Assembly: GCA_947370975.1 (NCBI GenBank)
Contig: CANBNG010000016.1
Location: forward strand, 48,002 to 112,001
Reading direction: 5' to 3'
DNA: 64,000 nucleotides
Source: Beijerinckiaceae bacterium
GTDB taxonomy: Bacteria > Pseudomonadota > Alphaproteobacteria > Rhizobiales > Beijerinckiaceae
Position numbers and translations under genes: made by a program. Each line of letters opens with the position of its first letter. Position 1 is the first letter of the stretch. This document shows, in pieces, positions 36,301-45,800 of this stretch. Below the pieces are notes generated by a model, which worked only from the letters and a program-made list of their open reading frames with translations, was not told the origin of the DNA and ran no database searches.

Positions 36301-37972
36301 GCAGCTGGAAATCGAGCGGAACGTAGGCGCAGCCGGCCTTCAATATGCCCAGCATCGACGCCAGCAAATAGCGGTCACGCGCCATTCGCAAGCCGATGCA
36401 AGATCCAGGCACGATTCCGCAAGCGGAGATGCGCCGTGCGATGCACGCGCTGAGGTTGTCGAGGTCGGCGTAGCTCACCTCGCCATCATCATCAACGACA
36501 GCTATAGCGCCTGGCGCCTTGGCAACCTGGCGCTCGAAAAGCATCGGCAGCGTAGCGTCAACCTCATAAGCGACAGCTGTTTCATTCCAGCCCTTGAGGA
36601 CAAGGTCGCGCTCGACTGCTCGCAACAGTGACAATTGTCCGAGGAGCGTCTCGTCGGGGGATTGAGCAAATTGCTCGAGCACCCATGATACGTGCTCGAG
36701 CAGGGCACGCCCGGCTTGTTCGGAGATGCGGGCACGATCAATGATCAACGAAACAAGCAGTCCCTCGGCACTAGGCTCGCACAAAAGAACGAGCGGATAA
36801 TTTGCGCGCTCCTCGACCCTTGCGTCGATGATCTGGGCGCCCTCAAGCCCCTGAACGGCCGCCGAGCCCGATGGATAATTTTCAAAAACGACAATTGATT
36901 CAAACAGGGCTTCGCCTTTTTGGATCGGGCTCCATGTTTGAATATCGAGTAGTGACGCATGATTGTGGTTCTGAAGATCAAGAAGGCGTGCCTGCAAATC
37001 GTCGAACATGTCTCCAAGGCCGGCATCCGAAGATGCTGATACGCGCAAGGGAACTGTATTGATGAAAAGGCCTACCATCCGCTCGGAACCCTCGAGCTTG
37101 GGTGGACGCCCCGACATGGTGACGCCAAAAACGACATCATCCTTGCCTGAATAGCGGCTGAGCACGAAAGCCCAAGCCGCTAAAATGGGAATCGAGGATG
37201 AGAGACCACGGCGCTTGGTCTGTTGATCAATCTCGCGCGCGACATGTGCTGGAAGCTCATGGTGCAAGGTCACAAAGTCAGCGGTGGCGCCGGGCGCGGG
37301 CCTTTGATCAATAATCAGGGGAGTCGGGCTATCGAAGCCTGCGAGCGTGTCCGTCCAGAACCGGCGCGAGGTTTCAATATTGCGTCCGGCGAGCCATTGG
37401 TGAAAGGACGCGTATTTCGGCGGAGGCGCCAGCTGCAAATCCTGCCCGCGGCGCAGCGCATTATAAACGGTTGCGAGCTCTTCGAGGATGATGGCGGTAG
37501 ACCATCCATCGAGAAGCAGATGGTGATGGCTCCAGACAAAGACATAATCGTCATCCGACGAGCGAATGATTGTAAATCGCATTAACGGTGGTTGAGCGAT
37601 GTTGAATGGAATGGCGCGGTCTTCACGCAGGAAGGTCTGAAGCAGCTCCTCCTGCTGCGTCTTCGCAAACCCACGCCAATCGATCTCCGTGATTGGCTCG
37701 GCCACATGATTATAAATAATCTGAACAGGCGTCTCGCGCCCCTCCCAGATAAATCCCGCGCGCAGCGCATCGTGGCGTTGCAAAAGCAGAGCCCACGCGG
37801 CAGCAAAAGCGGTCGTATTGAGCTCTCCTTTTAACCGCAGCACGAATTGCTGGAAATAGGCGCCGCTTTGGGGTTCAAGAAGCGTATGAAACAGCATGCC
37901 CTGCTGCATGGATGTCAGGGGCAAGAAAAAACTATCGTCAGGGCTCAATGGCAAGCGCGGGACTGCGTGCAT
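33311..37972 (-). CDS. NRPS, C-A-PCP-C
   Basis: 1553 residues from the ATG at 37972, one base after the upstream stop; the longer frame is out-of-family. Domains: C (about 10-440) with active HHLLLDG at 150-156; A (about 455-975) with YVIFTSGSTGVPKG and an LSGDW/GGATEA core; PCP with Ser1026 in DLGGHSLRA; C-terminal C (about 1080-1510) with DHIASDG, catalytic His1219 kept. Pocket residues read by hand: D669, L670, Y673, D712, F738, S740, L764, V772, W773, K971. This resembles the cysteine class but with Asp and Phe at two positions. There is no TE, so the product must pass to another protein. Confidence 0.9.
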   Translation of the reverse strand: MHAVPRLPLSPDDSFFLPLTSMQQGMLFHTLLEPQSGAYFQQFVLRLKGELNTTAFAAAWALLLQRHDALRAGFIWEGRETPVQIIYNHVAEPITEIDWRGFAKTQQEELLQTFLREDRAIPFNIAQPPLMRFTIIRSSDDDYVFVWSHHHLLLDGWSTAIILEELATVYNALRRGQDLQLAPPPKYASFHQWLAGRNIETSRRFWTDTLAGFDSPTPLIIDQRPAPGATADFVTLHHELPAHVAREIDQQTKRRGLSSSIPILAAWAFVLSRYSGKDDVVFGVTMSGRPPKLEGSERMVGLFINTVPLRVSASSDAGLGDMFDDLQARLLDLQNHNHASLLDIQTWSPIQKGEALFESIVVFENYPSGSAAVQGLEGAQIIDARVEERANYPLVLLCEPSAEGLLVSLIIDRARISEQAGRALLEHVSWVLEQFAQSPDETLLGQLSLLRAVERDLVLKGWNETAVAYEVDATLPMLFERQVAKAPGAIAVVDDDGEVSYADLDNLSACIARRISACGIVPGSCIGLRMARDRYLLASMLGILKAGCAYVPLDFQLPHVRAHHILDELDIRMVISQARHVTDAEKCLAGRNVDIFVADATDAIPQRDFIYPGRASDLAYVIFTSGSTGVPKGVRVCHRPVINLIEWVNKTFGVGPTDRLLFITAPSFDLSVYDVFGILAAGGSVRVASDAALADPDKLALMLAHEPITFWDSAPAALWQLQTLLPEKILNHPLRLVFLSGDWAPLDLPPRLKSIFENVEVVVLGGATEATVWSNYHIVKSIDPKWKSIPYGRPIQNARYYILDQARHPAPVGVPGDLFIGGECLAEGYTGTRELTAQRFVQDPYGLSPDAIMYATGDRARFDANGVIEFLGRVDQQVKLRGFRIELGEIESVLNGNECVQNTAVILRTTGEDGVADAHMNREIVAYIVPREGSAPDAASLLTYLRARLPAPMIPAFIIFLDALPLTSNGKVDRKALPAPAIAQASVSPAPVADPLLEIVKNVWGDVLGVAVIPAEANFFDLGGHSLRATSVVSRLRGALGIEIPLRLLFMHPTAASLASAIGGLDGARGRDDHLPVLPRNVGHLALPKAQARLWFLHQINPESPFYNMALAARLNGRTNLNVISAALKSVLARHEILRMRIEDRAGQPFPVIDSPEFALPLRFEDLTDLQPAAQDGAIADRFRMEALRPFDLSREIPLRLLVLKLSETDFAVLVMMDHIASDGWSVGVFTHDFLQAHDAAIEERDITIAPLVAQYLDYAAWQEKWLESGMLASQLAYWRQRLAGLPDLAVPTDRPRPALPSLEGGLLHFTLSAAASDAIKAICRTEATTLFTVLVSAFALVMKRRSGQDQIVLGTDAAGRRHEAAETLIGFFINQLVLRLDLQNLPTFREVLGAVRTRVLEALANQDVPFDTLVQEINPPRQAGKMPLFQVKVVLQNGPFAGLSSRYVRFEPIPVETNTSKYDLLLTFSDGDLLTGTLEFSIDLFDRVTAESIMAETKLVLETVAANPDILCAALALLSTEDVQLQNTLTQAEMRRAGLAKLKAMRSLNGVK

Positions 37973-37973
37973 G

Positions 37974-40900
37974 TCAAACACCCAGCATTGGGAACATGAC
38001 TTGCCGATCGAGCTCATAGATGCGGCTCGCTTCATTCGCCTCATTGAGCAAAATCGAGGCAACTGAACGCGCATGGGGCTCGGTGACAATCGACATGTGA
38101 TCGGCTCCGACTTCGGCCACAACCACATTGCACAGCCGCTCCCATCCCGCCGCAGGCAATTCAGATGGCTTTTGCACGGCAGCACCCACCAAAGCATCTG
38201 GAATTGGTTTCGTTGCCTTCAACAAAAGTGCGCGGCGCGGGAATGAGGGGGGCCGGTAGCGACCGATGGCCTCGACGTTGCGGCGAAACACATCGAACAG
38301 ACGCTCGACTTGCGCGAGCTCGGCATCGCCGGGCAAGACCCCTGCGCGCTTGGCAAGTGACAGGAGGTCTTCAAGTGCGCGCTTGTGAGACAAGGATGAA
38401 ATCGTGGGCAGCTCAAAGCCGCCGTGATAGGCAAGGATGCGCGCAATCGACAGAAGCAGGCGCTGTATATCGGGGGGGGCTACAAGATCCTCGGCGGCTG
38501 TGCTGTCGATCATTGCCAACATGCCCACGCGCCGCCCGCGCGCGACAAGTTTACTCGCCATGGCGTAAGCGATGACGCCGCCTGAGGACCAACCCGCCAG
38601 AAAATATGGGTGATCTCCGACAAGCGGTTCGATGCGATCGATATAGAGCTGAGCCAGCTCTTCGACGCTTTCATATTTGGCTTCTCCCTGAAGCCCCGGA
38701 TCCTGCAGACCATAGATCGGATAATCGCCGAGGTGACGCGCAATATCGCTGTAGCAAAGGACAGCACCGCCGGTCGGATGAACAAAAATGATGGGGGGCT
38801 TGGATTTATTGGTGTTTCTGATCGGGACGAGGATCTGATCTTGCTGCAGATCGCTATTGCGCAGCAACCCTGCCTGGAGGGCGATGGTCTGTGCGGCAAA
38901 CAGGCTCGCCAAAGGTAGGTTGGCGCCAAATTCCCTCTGGACCTCGGACATCAAACGCACAGCGAGCAGCGAATGACCGCCAAGATCGAAAAAATTCGCG
39001 TCAATACCGATGGGATAAACTTTGAGAACGTCCTCCCAGATTTGAACGAGGCGCATTTCAATGGGATCGCGCGGGGTACCTGAGACACCAGACAGCGCGG
39101 GGCGCATATTTGAAAGGGAAAGACGATCAAGTTTCCCTGCGGGCGTCGTTGGCAAGGCGCTTATTTCGATGCACCAGTTCGGAACCATATACTCAGGTAG
39201 CGAACGCTGGAGATGTGTCTTGAGCGAGGCAGGATCAAGTGACGTGCCGCTGCGCAAAACGTAACAGCAGATCAACTGATCGATATCGCCGTCATCGCGG
39301 GTGACAGTTACAGCCGCGCGTAACACATCCGTATGAGCTTCGGCCACGGCTTCGATTTCACCAAATTCGATGCGGAAGCCGCGCAGTTTTATTTGCTGAT
39401 CACCACGCCCGAAATAGTCCAGCCGACCATCCTCACGCCAGGCACCAATATCGCCGCTCCGGTACATTCGCGCATTGCCGTACCCATGGAAGGGATCGGT
39501 CAGAAATCGCTCGGCCGTGAGCCCTGGCTGATTGTGATATCCTTTTGCCAAAACAGCGCCGCCGATGTGCAGTTCGCCCACCACGCCGATAGGCAATGGT
39601 GCACCGAATGAATCGAGAATATAGATGCGCGCGTTATCTATGGGACGCCCGATCGACACGCTGCTCTCCCCAGTCTGGATCTGATGACTGGTGACCTCGA
39701 TAGTGCTCTCCGTAGGGCCGTAAAGATTGACAAGCTCAACACCGGGCATTGCCACCTGAAATCGATGCGCGAGGTCCGGGGACAAGGTTTCGCCGCCGCA
39801 ACAAACACGGCGCAATGAGGTGCATTTGGAAAATTCCGGTTCGTCGAGAAGCATCCGCAACAGCGTCGGAACCATTTGAACGATTGTGATCCCATGTGTG
39901 CGGATCGCCGCAATCAACAATTGTGGATCGCGCTCGGCACCTGGGGGGGCAAGCACAAGGCGCGCACCTGCCAGCAAGGGCGCAAAAAACTCCCAGACCG
40001 ACGCATCGAAACTTAGGGCGGTCTTCTGCAGCACGACATCGCTGGTCAGCAAAGGCAGCTCACGCCCCATCCAATCCATGTGATTGGCCAACGCGCTGTG
40101 CGGAATAACCACACCCTTGGGCCGCCCAGTCGAGCCCGACGTATAAAGCAGATAAACAACGTCCGTGCCCGCACACGCCCCGGCATCGGGAATGCTCGCG
40201 TGTACGTCTGGGGGACCATCTTCATCCAGACAAATCGTCTGAAGGGTCGCCGCATCGAGATGCCATTTTTTAAGATCGCTTGATGTGATGACCAGCTCAA
40301 CATTGCTGTCGGCGAGCATATAATTCAACCGGTCGGCGGGATAATTCGGGTCGAGCGGCACGTAAGCTGCGCCCGTTTCGAGGATCGCGAGGATTGCAAC
40401 GACCAGCTCGATGCACCGTGGCAGCAAAATGCCGACCCGGGATTCGTACCCCACTCCTCTTTGCGCCAGGTGTTTGGCCAGCCTTTCCACTTGCGCAACA
40501 AGCGCATCGCCGGTCAGACTGATGTCACCATATTGCAATGCGACGGTCGCGCGATCGTACCGCCATTTCTGCATGACCTGACGATGGACCGGCTGCCATT
40601 CTCCAGGGCCCGAAGTCGTCTTCCCCTGAAAGGTTTGCAAAACCTGTTCGCGTTCATGGAGACCAAGAATATTCAATTGCTCGATCGCAGCATGTGGATC
40701 GGCAGCGATCGATATAAGTAGCGCCGAATATTCTTCGGCCAACCTGCTTACAGCGGCCTCATTCAAGCTACTATCGTCGTAATCGAAAGCCAGAAAGACT
40801 GTTCCCTCGGCATGGAGCCGCGCGGTGAGGCTTACAAGAAAGTCTTCAGCACGAACAGAAAGCCTGGAGAGGCTAAAGCCATCCTGCAGCTTTGGCACTG

Positions 40901-41837
40901 CGAGGGGAGCAAAGCCGAAGCGCGCGCTGGCGTCGGAGGCGAGGGGCGCAACGTAATGTTCAATAACACAGACGGATTCACGGCTTTTGACGACCTCACG
41001 CGCGAGATCGAGGAAAGACTGAAAGCCCTGCGGCTGAGCCAGAAGCGGAAGGGCGCGCGCGAGTGGCCCCAGCGCACTATCCAAGTCCGGATCGCCACGA
41101 CCATCGGCGACGAAGGCGACAGGCGTGCGGTTACCCAGCCGCCACAAAAGCAGTGTCCAGGCAGCCAACAACAGATCCGAAAGCGCTATGTCATGGGCTG
41201 CGCCAATCCCACCAAGATTCTCGATTGCCTGCGGCGGAAGGTCAATCGTCCATTCCGCCGGCGAAAATAACAGGCCATCCTTGCGTTTGAGCGCAGGCAA
41301 CGCTCCGGATGCCGGTTCAGACAGGGTCGGGACCGCGCCATGCCAAAGATCATGCTCACCCGCATCGTCCTCCAGCAATTCATGTTGCCATTCGGCAAGA
41401 TCGCAAAACTGCAGGGGATCCCCCGCGAGCGCTTTCCCGGAATAGGCATCAACCAGCTCGGCGACCATGAGCAGACAGGTTGGTCCATCGGCACACAAAG
41501 CCGAAAGCGACAACGAAAGCTCATGCCCATCGACATGCGCGAAACATTCAGGAGGGGATGAGGGTTCAATTGACAGACACGGAAACGCCTGTTGGGGGTT
41601 GCCGGGGGTTTGAAGCGGCAAGGTCATGCCCGCAAGCGTTCGAAAGTCGGTCCGCAGAATTTCATGCCGCTCCGACACTCGTTGCAATGCCTCTTGCACG
41701 CGTGCAAAATCCCACGGATCGGTTGCCCGCAGCGTGCAGCGAACGCGATACGCATGTGGCGCGGCGGCATGCGCCAGGCGCCACATCCGGACCTGACCGG
41801 GCGAAAGACGAAATCCTGCAAGGGCCGTGTCGGTCAC
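37974..41837 (-). CDS. NRPS, degenerate C-like domain-A-PCP-TE
   Basis: 1287 residues. The first about 400 resemble a condensation domain, but the HHxxxDG motif reads SALCADG (112-118), so the catalytic His is gone. A domain follows (about 415-905) with YLLYTSGSTGRPKG; pocket residues D611, A612, W615, Q654, C679, G681, L705, I713, E714, K902 are closest to glutamine codes. The PCP has Ser956 in DLGGHSLLA. The thioesterase has GWSSGG (Ser1084) and a late His in GADHMS. It is the only TE-bearing synthetase, so it should act last. Its start overlaps the oxygenase stop by ATGA. Confidence 0.92.
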   Translation of the reverse strand: MTDTALAGFRLSPGQVRMWRLAHAAAPHAYRVRCTLRATDPWDFARVQEALQRVSERHEILRTDFRTLAGMTLPLQTPGNPQQAFPCLSIEPSSPPECFAHVDGHELSLSLSALCADGPTCLLMVAELVDAYSGKALAGDPLQFCDLAEWQHELLEDDAGEHDLWHGAVPTLSEPASGALPALKRKDGLLFSPAEWTIDLPPQAIENLGGIGAAHDIALSDLLLAAWTLLLWRLGNRTPVAFVADGRGDPDLDSALGPLARALPLLAQPQGFQSFLDLAREVVKSRESVCVIEHYVAPLASDASARFGFAPLAVPKLQDGFSLSRLSVRAEDFLVSLTARLHAEGTVFLAFDYDDSSLNEAAVSRLAEEYSALLISIAADPHAAIEQLNILGLHEREQVLQTFQGKTTSGPGEWQPVHRQVMQKWRYDRATVALQYGDISLTGDALVAQVERLAKHLAQRGVGYESRVGILLPRCIELVVAILAILETGAAYVPLDPNYPADRLNYMLADSNVELVITSSDLKKWHLDAATLQTICLDEDGPPDVHASIPDAGACAGTDVVYLLYTSGSTGRPKGVVIPHSALANHMDWMGRELPLLTSDVVLQKTALSFDASVWEFFAPLLAGARLVLAPPGAERDPQLLIAAIRTHGITIVQMVPTLLRMLLDEPEFSKCTSLRRVCCGGETLSPDLAHRFQVAMPGVELVNLYGPTESTIEVTSHQIQTGESSVSIGRPIDNARIYILDSFGAPLPIGVVGELHIGGAVLAKGYHNQPGLTAERFLTDPFHGYGNARMYRSGDIGAWREDGRLDYFGRGDQQIKLRGFRIEFGEIEAVAEAHTDVLRAAVTVTRDDGDIDQLICCYVLRSGTSLDPASLKTHLQRSLPEYMVPNWCIEISALPTTPAGKLDRLSLSNMRPALSGVSGTPRDPIEMRLVQIWEDVLKVYPIGIDANFFDLGGHSLLAVRLMSEVQREFGANLPLASLFAAQTIALQAGLLRNSDLQQDQILVPIRNTNKSKPPIIFVHPTGGAVLCYSDIARHLGDYPIYGLQDPGLQGEAKYESVEELAQLYIDRIEPLVGDHPYFLAGWSSGGVIAYAMASKLVARGRRVGMLAMIDSTAAEDLVAPPDIQRLLLSIARILAYHGGFELPTISSLSHKRALEDLLSLAKRAGVLPGDAELAQVERLFDVFRRNVEAIGRYRPPSFPRRALLLKATKPIPDALVGAAVQKPSELPAAGWERLCNVVVAEVGADHMSIVTEPHARSVASILLNEANEASRIYELDRQVMFPMLGV

Positions 41838-42889
41838 GATACAGCGCCCTTGATTGGGTCAGATATTGCGACAGGATTTCCCATCGCCACCAAAACGCGG
41901 CGATGACCGGAAAAGCGCGCACGACCATGGGCAACGAGCATGTTGTCGGCAATAAGGAAGTCACCTGCCTGCCAGGGATAGCTCACGAGTTCAGCATCGT
42001 AGGCGGCCCGAAGCGCCCCCACAACATCATCGGGAATCGTCTGACCATCCCCATAATATGTATTGTAGGGAAGCATGCCCATGCCGAAATCCGACAGGAA
42101 ACGCTCGCGGACCTCGCGCGGCAAACTCGAAACGTGCCAGAAGGCGACATGATTGAACCATAAGTCTTCGCCGGTTGCGGGATGGCGCCGAATGGAGGGG
42201 CGCACCTGGCTTGTGCGCAAATGGTCGTTGGGCAGCCATTCCCAACTCACATCAGATTTGATGCAATATGCCTCAAGCGCGGCACGATCTTCGACGTCAT
42301 AGGAGTGACGCCAGCTTGGTCCCATCGCGTCACCGAAATTCCGAACCAGCTTCCACCCAAGTCGACGGAAGGGCTCCAATATTTTGGGATCCAGACGGGC
42401 AAGAACCCTGCGAACATCAACAATCGGCGTTTCCCCGCCCATGGCCGCGGGCGTTTCGCAGAAGAAGCAGATGTGGCCTGGCCATTGATTGACGTAGGAC
42501 AATTCATTATGGGGCGCGATTTCATATTCGGGCGGAAATTCCGTAGCAGTGTAGATCTGGTCGCCCAGCTCGCTTCTGGGCGTCGCGCGTTCGATGTAAT
42601 TCATTTTGGCCATTGCAAGCGCATCGACGGATTTTGAAAAATCCGCCTGATCCTTGAGGCCGAAACCGCGGAACAGTAGCGCCCCGTGCTTGTGCAGCAG
42701 GGGGGAAAGGATCGCACGGTTTGCACCCAACCATTCGGCGAGCGAAACGCCAGACAATGTCGGCTGGACGACGAGAGGCAAGCCATTGTCACCTGCCGCC
42801 ATCGGCGCAAAGGAGACTAGGCTGAGAGCCGCAATATTGATCGGCTGACGACGGGGTATTATGGACCTGAGATCTTTGTTCAAGGCCAT
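41834..42889 (-). CDS. TauD/TfdA-type Fe(II)/2-oxoglutarate oxygenase, SyrP-like
   Basis: 351 residues. The iron triad is visible as His127-x-Glu129 in APHNELSYVNQWPG and distal His321 in LVAHGRARFSGHRR, with Arg330/331 for 2-oxoglutarate. The HxE variant is the form seen in SyrP-like oxygenases, which hydroxylate the beta carbon of amino acids held on NRPS carriers. The gene lies 2 bases after the megasynthase stop and is coupled by ATGA to the synthetase that starts with a degenerate C domain. A beta-hydroxylation step on that synthetase is the best guess. Confidence 0.88.
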   Translation of the reverse strand: MALNKDLRSIIPRRQPINIAALSLVSFAPMAAGDNGLPLVVQPTLSGVSLAEWLGANRAILSPLLHKHGALLFRGFGLKDQADFSKSVDALAMAKMNYIERATPRSELGDQIYTATEFPPEYEIAPHNELSYVNQWPGHICFFCETPAAMGGETPIVDVRRVLARLDPKILEPFRRLGWKLVRNFGDAMGPSWRHSYDVEDRAALEAYCIKSDVSWEWLPNDHLRTSQVRPSIRRHPATGEDLWFNHVAFWHVSSLPREVRERFLSDFGMGMLPYNTYYGDGQTIPDDVVGALRAAYDAELVSYPWQAGDFLIADNMLVAHGRARFSGHRRVLVAMGNPVAISDPIKGAVS

Positions 42890-42891
42890 GT

Positions 42892-45800
42892 TCAGCGCTC
42901 CCCACGTTTTGCCGAAATCGATCCTGACGTTTGCATTGATTTAGATGTCATGTCGACGATGAGCTTTTTAAAAAGATCGGTTGCTTTTTCCACATCTCCA
43001 ACATGCGTGCGCGCCGGATTGAACTTCCAATCGGCAACAAGGCAATTGTTGGAGATCATGGCTTCGATCGCGATTATACAAGTGCGCACGGCTGCTGGCT
43101 TGCGCTCTAGGCCCCGGCATGGACGATCAGGTTCCCAGGACAGGACCGAGAACGCACCCGGCGGAGGTGGCGCGATCTGCCCAAGGAAATTGAAGCTCAC
43201 TTCAGGACGAAGCCCCGATGCAAGCTGCGCGCAAGTCTCGGACGATCCGAGGTAGCGCAACAGACCAAATCCCGTGCCACGATCTGGAATCTCCAGGCGC
43301 TGAGCGTGAATGGCTTTGGGCGCCTCTTCAATCGGGATTGACGTCAAATCAAACCAAACGGGGTAATGGCTCGTGAGCCAACCAACGGTGCGCGCAATAT
43401 CGAGTTCGGAATCGACGGCATCGCGGCCATGACCTTCCATCTGCACATAGAGGACGGATTCGCCTGTCCAGTCGCCAAGCGCCAGGGTGAGGGCCGCGAT
43501 CAATATATCCTCGGAGTTCAACCCCTCGGCAGCCGGGCCACGCAAGAGCCGATCTGTTTCCGCGGCTGACAATCTCACGCTGATGCACACCTCGTCTGTG
43601 ACACAATCGCGAGCCGCGGCATCGGACCGAAGCGGCACGTGAGGGATCGGCAGCGAGGTGTTCAGCGCCCAGAAATCCAGCTGATCGAGAACCCCAACCG
43701 TCTGGGCGCGCAGCTCCAGCGCTTGTGCAACCTCACGCACGGAGGCTGTCTTTACGCCGAGCGCGGGTTCTTCGCCTGCCTTCAGCTGCAGCAGGAGCGC
43801 ACGGAGATCTTCCAGAAGAATCTGTATCGACACACCATCGACAGCCAGATGGTGAAAGGCCACGAGCAATTGCGGCGGAGAACTCTCCACATAAGCAAAA
43901 GCGGCCAGCCGTCCTACCGTCGGATCAAGGCTGGCCTGAACCGCGGTGAAGGCTGGCACCGCATCCATGCTGGCAGGGACGTGCGAAAACGTGAGCCTCA
44001 CCTCGTTGCAGAAACTGGCCGTTCCATCACGCGCAAGGACGAGCCGCAGAGCATCGTGATGATCGACGAGCACATGGGCCGCACGCTCCACATAGGCGGC
44101 ACTGGCCCAGGGCTCCAGCTCGACCAGAATGGATAGATTGAGCGGCGAGACCATATCGTTCGCCGCCTCAAGATAGCGATACTGACTAGGTAACAGCGGA
44201 ACGACCCCTGAGAGCCGTCCCTGTTCGCAGGTACCATCCCCGCGCACCATGAGGTGCGGCGCTAATCTCGCGATTGTCGGATAACGGTAAATCAGGGCGC
44301 TGTCGGCGGACAGGCCCGCACGATAAAGCCGCGCCAACATCTGCATGGCAACGATGGAATCGCCGCCGAGATCAAAGAAATTATCGTCTCGTCCAATCAC
44401 CTGGCGCGAAAACAGCTGACGCCAGACTGCAAGCAGCACCCTCTCACGATCCGATTCGGGGCTTTCCTCGTGGGCGGGCGCAAATGCAGCGCCCCAATCC
44501 GGTTTGGGCAGCGCCTCACGATCGAGTTTTCCATTTGCCGTGAAAGGAAGGGCCGACACAATCACGATCGAGGCCGGCACCATATAATCGGGCAGGCGCT
44601 GGCGCAGAAACACCACCAGCTCTTCGGGCTCCAGCTCGGCGTTCGTTTTTGGGACGGCATAAACGACAAGACTATCGCCCCTGACAGGATGTGCATGTAC
44701 GAGCACCGCCGCTGTTGCTAAGGCCTCATGCGCGGAGAGCACATTTGAGATTTCCGAGGGCTCGACACGATAGCCGCGGATCTTGGCCTGATCATCAGCC
44801 CGGCCAATCAGCTCGATCGCGCCATCGGCGCGAATACGTGCGAGATCACCGGTTCGATAGAGGCGCTCTTTGCTCCCCAGCGGCGAGGGGACAAATTTTT
44901 CTGCTGTTTGCTGGGGATTACCAAGATAACCCAACGCAAGCGTGACGCCTCCGATATAAATCTCACCGGTTGTTCCGGCCTCGACCTGCGCGCCCTCAGC
45001 GTCGATCAGTATGATGCTGACGCCGGGAAGCGGCCGATCAAATGCGATCTGACCGGTCGACAGGCCATCCCATTCGCCCATCATCACGCCAATCGTGGCT
45101 TCGCTTGGTCCGTAATGGTTGAAGGTGCGGCAGGGCGCGCGCAATTCCTTGAGCGCTGAAAGCAGAGAAGGTCTTGTAGCTTCGCCACCCAGAACGAGAA
45201 AACGTCTCGGCAGAATGTCGCGCGGCGTTTGCGAGGCCAGCAGCCCTTCAAGATGTCCAGGCACGATCTTCAGGAAATCTACCGGCGATGTCCGCAGCGC
45301 TGCGGCAAGAACATCCGGATTCCGGGCCGTATCAGTCGGGACGACGACAAGAACCCCCCCAGCCGCCAAGGCTGGGAGAACGGAAGTTAGCCCCAGGTCG
45401 GCCGCAAATGTCGATACGATGGCGTAGCGCAAACCCTGATCGAGCTGGAGACGCGAAGCCAAGCCGTCGAGATAAGCAGCAATGGCGCGGTGGGGGACCG
45501 CGACAGGCTTGGGCGCGCCCGTCGAGCCGGATGTGAAAACGATATAGGCAATTTGATCGGGCGCTGTTTCGAGAGGCGGCGCCAAGGCAGCCACTGGCGA
45601 CAAATCAATGATATTGACGACGGCGTAATACGCGGCCAGATCCCGAGAATAGGACAACGTGACTGCGTCATTGTCGATCAGAACGCAGCTCGCGCCTGCA
45701 AGGGCAAGCATCTGCTGGATACGTATATAAGGCGTGGCAGGCTCGATCACTAGGAATGCGCGCGCGCCTTGCCAGGCTGCGATGATGCCGGCAGGCAGCC

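Noticed and set aside
35813..36631. 272-codon plus-strand ORF
   Set aside because: Antisense inside the NRPS adenylation domain; no coding signature.
37975..38197. Extended N-terminus of the C-A-PCP-C synthetase
   Set aside because: It overlaps the TE domain of the upstream gene; the ATG at 37972 begins the C domain directly.
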